Below, piece after piece: positions 1 through 5,825 of a stretch of 5,825 bases of DNA. The notes under the pieces are model-generated. The model saw only the letters and a list, made by a program, of their open reading frames with translations. It did no database searches and had not been told where the DNA came from. The DNA comes from Gammaproteobacteria bacterium (GTDB lineage Bacteria; Pseudomonadota; Gammaproteobacteria; Arenicellales; UBA868): NCBI GenBank assembly GCA_003529705.1, contig DPVA01000232.1:1-5825 (forward strand), written 5' to 3'. Made by a program: the position numbers and the translations under genes. How positions within the stretch are numbered: the stretch's first letter is position 1; each line of letters opens with the position of its first letter.

Positions 1-380
1 ACCTCAAAATCCAGATTGACCTCATCCAAAGGATGTGGAATCTGCTGGGCAGCCTCGATCATGACCTGTTCTTCGATCTCACGCTCCGTAAGGCCTGCAG
101 GCAGGTTTATCGTTCTGGTGATAACGTGAGTTTGAGGAACCGAAACGACCACCTTCTTACGGGAACTGCGCGAATAATCGACTGCACGGCGAACCGCTTC
201 ACTGATCAGACGAAGATCATTGATACGGTGCTCGACGATGGCGTTTTTAGGCAGTGGCTCAACTCCTGCACGGGTCGCCTTAAACCCCTTCCCGGCCGTC
301 GACAATTCGAGCACCTTCACCCCGGCGCTGCCGATATCAATACCGAGCGCCTGAGGGATCCCTCTGCGAAAAATTCCCAT
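1..380 (-). CDS. pilM: PilM, type IV pilus inner-membrane platform ATPase (N-terminal part, cut by window edge)
   Basis: PilM is a cytoplasmic, FtsA/actin-like ATP-binding protein. It binds the short cytoplasmic tail of PilN and links the PilN-PilO-PilP inner-membrane complex to the type IV pilus motor. Only the first 126 codons are visible; the gene continues past base 1. The protein opens MGIFRRG and then has the actin-fold first phosphate-binding motif GIDIGSAGVKVLELS at residues 13-27. It continues with EPLPKNAIVEHRI, VVVSVPQTHVITRTINLP, and an EEQVMIEAAQQIPHPLDEVN stretch, all of which match the PilM family as I know it. The ATG at 378-380 is the only reasonable start: no ATG, GTG or TTG lies in frame just upstream, and this start gives the usual short family N-terminus. 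No clear Shine-Dalgarno sequence precedes it. It is divergent from ponA, the usual place for pilM in many proteobacteria, where pilN, pilO, pilP and pilQ normally follow; they would lie outside this window. Identity is confident, and E. coli HofM is the distant alternative name. Confidence 0.93.
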   Translation of the reverse strand, partial: MGIFRRGIPQALGIDIGSAGVKVLELSTAGKGFKATRAGVEPLPKNAIVEHRINDLRLISEAVRRAVDYSRSSRKKVVVSVPQTHVITRTINLPAGLTEREIEEQVMIEAAQQIPHPLDEVNLDFE

Positions 381-429
381 AGGACAAGTGTACCCCGACC
401 CGATCCGGTTCTGTGACGAAGGTATTCTT

Positions 430-461
430 AAAAAAGCCCGGCCTACTGTCTCAGCCTAGGG
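430..461 (-). terminator. Terminator-like hairpin facing pilM
   Basis: Read on the minus strand, a bulged stem pairs CCC and GGC (bases 461-459 and 456-454, with a two-base TA bulge between) with GCC and GGG (442-437). The loop is 11 bases and is followed by one C and six T (435-430). This resembles an intrinsic terminator or attenuator. The stem is only six pairs with a bulge, so it may be chance. If real, it would stop leftward transcripts that start inside or near the beginning of ponA before they reach pilM, or attenuate a pilM leader. Confidence 0.25.
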
Positions 462-464
462 GTT

Positions 465-473
465 TGATAAAAT
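465..473 (+). promoter_or_regulatory. Candidate extended -10 promoter element for ponA
   Basis: The bases TGATAAAAT form an extended -10 element: TG, one base, then TAAAAT, which matches five of six positions of the sigma-70 consensus TATAAT. No good -35 hexamer lies 16 to 18 bases upstream, which is tolerated when the TG extension is present. Transcription would begin around base 480 and give a leader of only about 15 bases before the ponA ATG at 495. An alternative pairing, TTGATA at 464-469 with TATTTA at 487-492 (17-base spacer), would put the start inside the gene and is less plausible. This is inferred from motif shape only. Confidence 0.4.
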
Positions 474-494
474 CCAGACGTCCGATTATTTACT

Positions 495-2822
495 ATGCTG
501 ATTCGAACTCTTTTCTGGCTATCTGCGGCCGTAGTGGCATCAATCCTCGTGGCGTTTACGGTCGTCATTACCGTGATCTGGCCAGATCTCCCGCCGACCG
601 CCGAAGTGCAGGATATCAGACTCAAGGAGCCACTAAGGATCTACAGCATCGACGGAAGGCTCATGGGCGAATTCGGCGATGAGCGGAGAATCACTGTTCA
701 GATAGAGGATACTCCTGAGAACCTGATCAAGGCCATTCTGGCTGCGGAAGATGACCGATTCTTCAGTCACCATGGGGTGGACCCGCTCGGGATCGTGCGG
801 GCGCTAATCACCAATCTTAAGTTCCGAGAGAATCGGCAAGGCGCAAGCACGATCACGATGCAGGTTGCCCGCAACTACTTTCTTTCCCGGGAAAAGACCT
901 ACACCCGCAAACTAAAGGAAGCACTGCTGGCCTTCAGACTCGAGCGTGAACTCTCTAAATCGCAGATCCTTGAGTTATACGTCAACAAGATTTTTCTTGG
1001 TCATCGGTCTTTTGGTTTCCAGGCTGCAGCCGCTTTCTATTACAGCAAACCTCTCAATGAGTTGGCCCTAGCCGAGTTGGCCATGCTTGCGGGTCTGCCC
1101 AAAGCACCGTCGAGCATCAATCCGGTGAGCAATCCAATCCGAGCCCTGGAGCGTCGCAATTACGTGCTGCGCCGAATGCACGGGTTAAAGCTGATCGATG
1201 ACACCAGTTTCCAAGCCGCAACCGCGATGCCCCTCACCGCGGCCCGACATCGTCAGGAAATTGAGGTACACGCCCCCTATGTCACTGAAATGGTTCGCGA
1301 ACACATGTTTTCGCGATATGGTCTCGCCGCATACGAATCTGGGTATCGCGTCTACACCACCATAGACAGCCGTTATCAAAACGCTGCTCGAGGGGCTGTG
1401 ACGAGTGGGCTTCTTAGCTATGGGGAACGACACGGCTACCAGGGGCCAGCCGGTTACATCGACCTAACGAAGATCACGAGCACTACCAAGCGGGTCGAGG
1501 AGTTAGCGCAGTACCGTGTGATCGGCGGTTTGCGCCCCGCAATGGTGCTGCGTCCCGCTGGTGACGTACTCGAGGTTTTAACCGCGGACGGTCAAACGGT
1601 CTCGATGGGTTATCAGGGATGGCGGTGGACATCACGGAGCCCATCACAAATTCTGCACCCTGGAGATGTGATTTACCTCTGGAGCAACCCTAAAGGCGAA
1701 TTTCGGCTGGCACAAGTACCCCGCGTCCAGGGCGCACTGGTCTCACTCAATCCCTCGGACGGATCCGTGTTAGCGCTGATCGGCGGCTTCGACTTTGGGC
1801 AGAGCAACTTCAACCGGGCTACCCAGGCGCTTCGCCAGCCCGGCTCCAATATCAAACCCTTCATTTATTCTGCGGCGCTTTCGAACGGCTTCACGGCCGC
1901 AAGTCTCGTTAGCGGCGCACCGATTGTCATCGAAGACGACATCGGTGGAGATTGGCGTCCTGAGAACTATAGTCGGAAAGTCTTTGGCCCCACCCGGTTA
2001 CGCGAAGCGCTGAGCATGTCGCTGAACCTCGTGTCCGTTCGACTTGTCCGTGCGCTGGGTGTGGACGCGGTCCGCGATTACCTGGAGAAATTTGGTTTTG
2101 ACCGCACCCGACTTCCGAGAGGGCTATCGCTGGCGCTGGGGTCAGCAACCGTTACCCCGATGGAAATCGCCCGGGCGTACGGAGTCTTTGCCAACGGTGG
2201 CTATCTTGTGGAACCCTTTTTTATCACTCGGGTTGAAGACCCTTCTGGTCGTATTGTGGAATATGCCAACCGTCAGATGTCCTGTCCCGGATGTGGAACA
2301 ATCCTTTTTGAATCGTCCGGCGCGTCACAATCTTTGCCGGACCCACGTTTCTCGCGGCAGGTGGTATCCCCGCAGAACGCTTTTATTCTAGACAGCATGA
2401 TGCGTGAGGTGATCCGCTCCGGTACCGGTCGGGCGGCGGCAAGCCTTGACCGAGATGACCTTGCCGGCAAGACCGGAACGACTAATAACTATTTTGATGC
2501 GTGGTTCACAGGATACAGTTCGGATGTCGTGGCTACCGTATGGGTCGGTTTTGACCGCCCGAAGGATCTTGGACAGGGTGAATCAGGGGCCCGGGCGGCT
2601 TTGCCCATCTGGGTCGACTTCATGAGGATCGTACTGTCGGGTAAAGCGCACGCACGGCCACGCTCTCCCGAGAAGATAATCCGGATTCACGTTAACCGTC
2701 AAAGCGGCTTGCCCACCGACGCGGATGACCCCGATGGGTACCCTGAATATTTTGTTGCAGGGACCGAGCCGACTACCTCCCATTCAGATTCCCAAGAGGA
2801 TCCGATAGAAGGGCTTTTCTAG
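495..2822 (+). CDS. ponA: Penicillin-binding protein 1A, bifunctional peptidoglycan glycosyltransferase/transpeptidase
   Basis: This inner-membrane, periplasm-facing class A PBP (also called mrcA) polymerises lipid II into glycan strands and crosslinks the peptide stems. The 775 residues contain, in order: a signal-anchor membrane segment (about 5-29); a GT51 glycosyltransferase domain (about 50-230) with AEDDRFFSHHG carrying the putative catalytic Glu85, then QGASTITMQVARN and ILELYVNKIFLGH; a PBP1A-type OB-like insert (about 310-410, with ERHGYQGP); and a transpeptidase domain with SNIK (Ser451 nucleophile, Lys454), SLN (509-511) and KTGTT (from Lys659). The end, EYFVAGTEPT then a short acidic stretch and GLF, closely resembles the E. 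coli PBP1A C-terminus. It is about 75 residues shorter than the 850-residue E. coli protein, mainly because the segment between the CPGC motif (597-600) and KTG is shorter. A stop codon at 468-470 in frame, with no other start codon after it, makes ATG 495 the only start. There is no obvious Shine-Dalgarno sequence. It is divergent from pilM and convergent with topA. All catalytic motifs are intact. Confidence 0.96.
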   Translation: MLIRTLFWLSAAVVASILVAFTVVITVIWPDLPPTAEVQDIRLKEPLRIYSIDGRLMGEFGDERRITVQIEDTPENLIKAILAAEDDRFFSHHGVDPLGIVRALITNLKFRENRQGASTITMQVARNYFLSREKTYTRKLKEALLAFRLERELSKSQILELYVNKIFLGHRSFGFQAAAAFYYSKPLNELALAELAMLAGLPKAPSSINPVSNPIRALERRNYVLRRMHGLKLIDDTSFQAATAMPLTAARHRQEIEVHAPYVTEMVREHMFSRYGLAAYESGYRVYTTIDSRYQNAARGAVTSGLLSYGERHGYQGPAGYIDLTKITSTTKRVEELAQYRVIGGLRPAMVLRPAGDVLEVLTADGQTVSMGYQGWRWTSRSPSQILHPGDVIYLWSNPKGEFRLAQVPRVQGALVSLNPSDGSVLALIGGFDFGQSNFNRATQALRQPGSNIKPFIYSAALSNGFTAASLVSGAPIVIEDDIGGDWRPENYSRKVFGPTRLREALSMSLNLVSVRLVRALGVDAVRDYLEKFGFDRTRLPRGLSLALGSATVTPMEIARAYGVFANGGYLVEPFFITRVEDPSGRIVEYANRQMSCPGCGTILFESSGASQSLPDPRFSRQVVSPQNAFILDSMMREVIRSGTGRAAASLDRDDLAGKTGTTNNYFDAWFTGYSSDVVATVWVGFDRPKDLGQGESGARAALPIWVDFMRIVLSGKAHARPRSPEKIIRIHVNRQSGLPTDADDPDGYPEYFVAGTEPTTSHSDSQEDPIEGLF

Positions 2823-2885
2823 TGTTAGATTAGCGGCTTAGACGGGAATTGAGGGTCTACTGGCGCCTTTACTGACCAGAATCTT

Positions 2886-5675
2886 TCACCGCGGTTTCCC
2901 CCCCATGGGAACAGAAATGACGGGGGCTTCCGGTATCCCCGACTTCTTCGCGGCTTTAGAAGCCTTGGTCTTTTTCCTCGTAGCCTTGGTCTTTTTCCTC
3001 GTAGCCTTGGTCTTTTTCCGGATTGTTTTACGGACAAGGACCGCTTTTTCCATAACCTCCCATGCGCCGTTCTGGTGGAAGGCCTTCCAACCGGTTGCCT
3101 TGCCGCCAGATTCTGTCATCACATACTGCTGACCGGTTTTCCGGCTGTAGCGGATCTGCGCGGGATTGCCCCGGGGATCTTCCGTAGGCGCGGAAGCGAG
3201 ATATCGGTGCTTCGGATCCAACTGATCGGCTACGCTGGCAACCTCTCGGACCAGCGGCGCACGTGTCTCGCGGTTGCGGGGAAACTCGCTGGCAGCGAGG
3301 AAGATTCCGGAAGCCCCATCGCGCAAAAGGTAGAAATCGTCCACTTTCTCACAACGGAGATCCGGCATGGGGATGGGATCCGCCTTAGGCGGTGCGGGCT
3401 CACCATTTCGAAGCAGTTTGCGGGTGTTCTTACATGCCTCGGCAGTACACCCAAAGTATTTGCCAAACCGGCCTGTTTTCAACTGCATCTCGGCGCCGCA
3501 CTTATCGCACTGAAGCGTAGGCCCATCGTAGCCCTTGAGCTTAAATTCTCCCGGCTCGACTTCAAACCCTGTGCAATCTGGGTTGTTGCCGCAGATATGC
3601 AGTTTGCGCTTCTCATCGATAAGATACGGCTCCATAGCGCTGTGACAGATTCCACAGCGACGCACATCAACCAGCCTTCGGGCCTCATCGTCATCATCCG
3701 CGGCAACGTCCTCCGTCTCGTCCCCCATAATCAGATTCAGCGTCTGGGTACAACGCTCCTTCGGGTTTAACCCATAACCGGAACAACCGAGAAAAACACC
3801 GGTTGCTCCTGTTCGCACCTGCATATGGCGACCGCACTCAGGACAGGCGATGTCGGTATTGGTCGGGATGTTGGCGCGCATGCCGCCGACGGCCGATTTC
3901 CCCTCGCCCTCCCCCCGTGCCGCTTCGAGCTGCACACAAAAGTCCGAATAAAAGTCATCCAGGACGTCCTTCCAGTCCTTGCGACCATCTGCGACCTCAT
4001 CCAGCGTCTCTTCCATGCCCGCCGTGAAGCCATAGTCCATCAGATCCTTGAAGTTTTCGCGCAAACGGTCTGTGACAATTTCGCCGACCTTCTGCGCAAA
4101 AAAGCGCCGGTTGACAAGCTGAGCATAACCGCGGTCCTGGATCGTGGAGATGATTGATGCATAGGTGGAAGGCCGACCTATACCTCGTTTCTCTAATTCT
4201 TTGACCAGACTGGCCTCGGTAAACCTACCGACCGGCTTGGTGAAATTCTGAATCGGGTCGAGGCTTTCCAGAGTAAGTTCCTGTCCCTTGTCGATGTCGG
4301 GCAACACTTTGTCTTCCTGCTTGCCCGCAGAGGGGAGCGCCCGCGTATAACCATCAAACTGAAGTATCCGACCCCGTGCCCGCAACTCGAAATCGCCGCA
4401 ACGCACCGTGATGGTAGAACTCAGAAAGCGTGCATTGGTCATCTGCGAGGCAAGGAAATAGTTTCTGACAAGGTCGTACAAGCGCTCCTGGTCCCGTTCA
4501 AGCGCTAAGTGCCGGCCGGGACGCCTGACGTCCGTGGGGCGGATCGCCTCATGCGCTTCCTGGGCGTCCGCTTTGCTCGCGTAGACATTGGGCGACGATG
4601 GCAGATAGTCCTCACCATACTCCTGATCAATCAGAGCCCGAACTGCCGAGAGTGCATCCGCACTAAGATGCGTTGAATCCGTACGCATATAGGTAATAAA
4701 GCCTGCTTCATAGAGACGTTGTGCCAGCGTCATCGTTTTCTTTACCGAGAAGCCCAGACGGGTACTGGCTGCCTGCTGCAGGGTGGATGTAATCAGCGGC
4801 GGATTCGGTCGCGACTGGGTCTTTTTGTCGCTGCGGTCACTCACCTGAAACCGATTTGCCTGCAACAAGGCCACCGCTGCCTCGGCCTCTGCCTGGTTGA
4901 CCGGGCGAAAAGTTTCCCCTGCTCGTTTGATTACCTCCAGACGCAGCGCACCTTGAGAACAACGGGTATCTGCATAGATTTCCCAATACTCCTCCGGCAC
5001 AAAAGCACGGATTTCGCGCTCACGCTCCACCAACAGGCTGACAGCGACAGATTGCACCCTCCCCGCCGACAGGCCGCGGGCGATCTTGGCCCACAACAAC
5101 GGTGACAGCATGAAGCCCACCAAGCGATCCAGAAAACGACGCGCCTGCTGCGCCTGAACCTTACCCTCATCCAACTTCCCTGGATGAGCAAAAGCTTCTT
5201 GGACTGCCTGCTTGGTAATCTCGTTGAACACCACCCGATGGTATTGCTGGGGCTCTGCGCCGATCACCTCTTTGAGATGCCACGCGATCGCTTCTCCCTC
5301 GCGGTCCAGGTCGGTGGCAAGATAGATAGCGTCACTTTCGGCCGCGAGTTTCTGAAGTTCATTAACGACCTTCACTTTGTCGGGCAGAATCTGGTAATTG
5401 GCCTCCCAGCCCTTATCAGGATTGATGCCCATGTTTTGTACCAGATCCCGACGAGTTTTCTCTTTCCGGTACCGCGCCTTCTGGGCAGGTGACATCTTGC
5501 GGGTTCGGGCGGCCTGCTCGGCGCGCTTTTTAGGATCGACTTTCTTTCTTGAGCCGCTCACAGGCAGATCGCGCACGTGGCCCACACTGGATCGGACCAC
5601 ATACTCGCTTCCAAGGTATTGGTTTATGGTCTTTGCCTTGGCGGGCGACTCAACAATAACCAATGACTTACCCAT
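2886..5675 (-). CDS. topA: DNA topoisomerase I (type IA, omega protein)
   Basis: TopA relaxes negative supercoils by cutting one strand through a 5'-phosphotyrosine link, which prevents hypernegative supercoiling and R-loops behind RNA polymerase. The 929 residues show the TOPRIM domain, with [12 protein letters not shown] (Glu9) and [14 protein letters not shown] (Asp122, Asp124, Glu126); a lysine/arginine-rich linker (about 42-78), also variable in E. coli; the [11 protein letters not shown] and [12 protein letters not shown] core; and the active-site [11 protein letters not shown] with Tyr329 and Arg331. [15 protein letters not shown] follows at about 495-509. Three Cys4 zinc ribbons come next (Cys611/614/631/642, 674/677/695/701, 723/726/743/748), then two ribbon-like C-terminal repeats without full cysteine sets, as in E. 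coli. The E. coli enzyme (865 residues) ends near the equivalent of residue 875; here about 55 residues are added, including a lysine-rich repeat tail. ATG 5675 gives the canonical [15 protein letters not shown] start and has a GGAG upstream. It lies downstream of dprA on the same strand and is convergent with ponA. Confidence 0.98.
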   Translation of the reverse strand: MGKSLVIVESPAKAKTINQYLGSEYVVRSSVGHVRDLPVSGSRKKVDPKKRAEQAARTRKMSPAQKARYRKEKTRRDLVQNMGINPDKGWEANYQILPDKVKVVNELQKLAAESDAIYLATDLDREGEAIAWHLKEVIGAEPQQYHRVVFNEITKQAVQEAFAHPGKLDEGKVQAQQARRFLDRLVGFMLSPLLWAKIARGLSAGRVQSVAVSLLVEREREIRAFVPEEYWEIYADTRCSQGALRLEVIKRAGETFRPVNQAEAEAAVALLQANRFQVSDRSDKKTQSRPNPPLITSTLQQAASTRLGFSVKKTMTLAQRLYEAGFITYMRTDSTHLSADALSAVRALIDQEYGEDYLPSSPNVYASKADAQEAHEAIRPTDVRRPGRHLALERDQERLYDLVRNYFLASQMTNARFLSSTITVRCGDFELRARGRILQFDGYTRALPSAGKQEDKVLPDIDKGQELTLESLDPIQNFTKPVGRFTEASLVKELEKRGIGRPSTYASIISTIQDRGYAQLVNRRFFAQKVGEIVTDRLRENFKDLMDYGFTAGMEETLDEVADGRKDWKDVLDDFYSDFCVQLEAARGEGEGKSAVGGMRANIPTNTDIACPECGRHMQVRTGATGVFLGCSGYGLNPKERCTQTLNLIMGDETEDVAADDDDEARRLVDVRRCGICHSAMEPYLIDEKRKLHICGNNPDCTGFEVEPGEFKLKGYDGPTLQCDKCGAEMQLKTGRFGKYFGCTAEACKNTRKLLRNGEPAPPKADPIPMPDLRCEKVDDFYLLRDGASGIFLAASEFPRNRETRAPLVREVASVADQLDPKHRYLASAPTEDPRGNPAQIRYSRKTGQQYVMTESGGKATGWKAFHQNGAWEVMEKAVLVRKTIRKKTKATRKKTKATRKKTKASKAAKKSGIPEAPVISVPMGGKPR
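2961..3020 (-). repeat. 21-base tandem repeat inside topA, encoding the basic C-terminal tail
   Basis: A 21-base unit occurs twice in full and without mismatch (2961-2981 and 2982-3002), followed by a third copy identical for its first 17 bases (3003-3019). The period is a multiple of three. Read with topA, it encodes three RKKTKA blocks joined by single threonines (residues 886-905), so gain or loss of units keeps the reading frame. The arginine codon of the first-translated block is CGG rather than AGG, the only codon difference between the RKKTKA blocks. The repeat sits in a wider lysine-rich tail (about residues 882-911). Basic tails of this sort on bacterial TopA proteins are known to bind DNA; that function is inferred here. 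Confidence 0.95.
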
Positions 5676-5679
5676 AGCA

Positions 5680-5683
5680 CTCC
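5680..5683 (-). promoter_or_regulatory. Ribosome binding site of topA
   Basis: GGAG on the minus strand lies four bases before the topA ATG. The spacing is on the short side, but it is the only Shine-Dalgarno-like sequence close to the start, and it supports the start at 5675. No convincing -10/-35 pair is visible in the 72 bases between dprA and topA, so topA may be partly cotranscribed with dprA or use a weak promoter. Confidence 0.6.
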
Positions 5684-5747
5684 ATGCATCTACGCAGCTA
5701 AAACGATCGAAGGCAGATGGCGCAAACTAGCCGGAACAGCCTTAGAC

Positions 5748-5825
5748 TCACCGCAAACGAATGTAGCCGCCGGCACAGTTTTTTACCAAGCCCTGCATCT
5801 CCATCCTTATCAGCATGGCCGAAAT
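5748..5825 (-). CDS. dprA: DprA (DNA processing protein A), C-terminal end only, cut by window edge
   Basis: Only the last 25 codons and the TGA stop (5748-5750) are visible. The reading frame is open to the window edge and ends with LIRMEMQGLVKNCAGGYIRL followed by one arginine. This matches the end of the winged-helix domain that closes DprA/Smf proteins, where a leucine-rich helix is followed by an E-x-x-G-hydrophobic turn and then a GGY-x-R-L strand (E. coli has a similar PGGYVRL near its end). DprA binds incoming single-stranded DNA and loads RecA during natural transformation. The gene lies upstream of topA on the same strand, and dprA near topA is a known proteobacterial arrangement, which supports the call. 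Smg, another common topA neighbour, does not end this way as far as I recall. The short length keeps confidence moderate. Confidence 0.78.
   Translation of the reverse strand: MSAMLIRMEMQGLVKNCAGGYIRLR

Noticed and set aside
33..416. 127-codon plus-strand open frame at the left end.
   Set aside because: It is antisense to the pilM start, whose translation matches a known family throughout; the plus-strand product resembles nothing I recognise.
2854..2877. Inverted repeat GGTC/GACC between ponA and topA as a shared bidirectional terminator.
   Set aside because: The stem is only four pairs with a 16-base loop and no T-run on either side, too weak to call.
2825..3037. Minus-strand 70-codon frame rich in arginine repeats (GKRPRLR blocks) overlapping the end of topA.
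   Set aside because: It is an alternative reading of the same 21-base repeat and has no independent start signal; the repeat explains its regularity.
2905..3132. Plus-strand 75-codon frame with a strikingly hydrophobic repeat (FFLVAL blocks), like a small membrane protein.
   Set aside because: It is the antisense reading of the topA lysine-rich tandem repeat: AAG/AAA-rich codons read backwards give Phe, Leu and Val. No ribosome binding site was seen, and the opposite strand is a confident conserved gene.
3075..3770. 231-codon plus-strand open frame opposite topA.
   Set aside because: It lies wholly antisense to the conserved zinc-ribbon region of topA, has no recognisable domain, and its composition looks like a shadow frame of a GC-rich gene.
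5439..5555. Lysine/arginine-rich segment near the TopA N-terminus (residues about 41-79) as a possible inserted domain.
   Set aside because: E. coli TopA also has a lysine-rich, poorly conserved linker at this position, so it is normal family variation.

Overview
The window looks like a chromosomal housekeeping segment from a proteobacterium, most likely a gammaproteobacterium. Both full-length proteins follow the Escherichia coli PBP1A and topoisomerase I architecture closely along their length. The divergent pilM/ponA pair is a well-known proteobacterial arrangement. A betaproteobacterium is less likely but not excluded, and genus or species cannot be read from the sequence. Base composition looks moderately GC-rich and even, with no insertion sequence, integrase, tRNA, rRNA, CRISPR array or other sign of a mobile region.

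Layout. At 1-380 (minus) is the 5' part of pilM, the actin-like ATPase of the type IV pilus inner-membrane platform, cut by the window edge. A 114-base divergent intergenic region (381-494) holds a candidate extended -10 promoter for the rightward gene and a terminator-like hairpin facing pilM. At 495-2822 (plus) is a complete class A penicillin-binding protein of the PBP1A type (ponA/mrcA). It converges on a complete topA (DNA topoisomerase I) at 2886-5675 (minus), with 63 bases between the stop codons and no convincing terminator. After a 72-base gap, 5748-5825 (minus) carries the last 25 codons and stop of dprA. Thus dprA and topA read leftward in that order.

Together the genes cover cell-wall synthesis (PBP1A), pilus assembly and possibly twitching or DNA uptake (PilM), single-stranded DNA handling during transformation (DprA), and supercoiling control (TopA). 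The pilM-ponA and dprA-topA adjacencies are probably inherited neighbourhoods rather than one pathway, although PilM and DprA can both serve natural competence.

I found no previously undescribed system here. The points most worth a second look are a perfect 21-base tandem repeat that encodes a lysine-rich tail added to the end of TopA, the apparent absence of smg between dprA and topA, and the compact divergent pilM/ponA control region.
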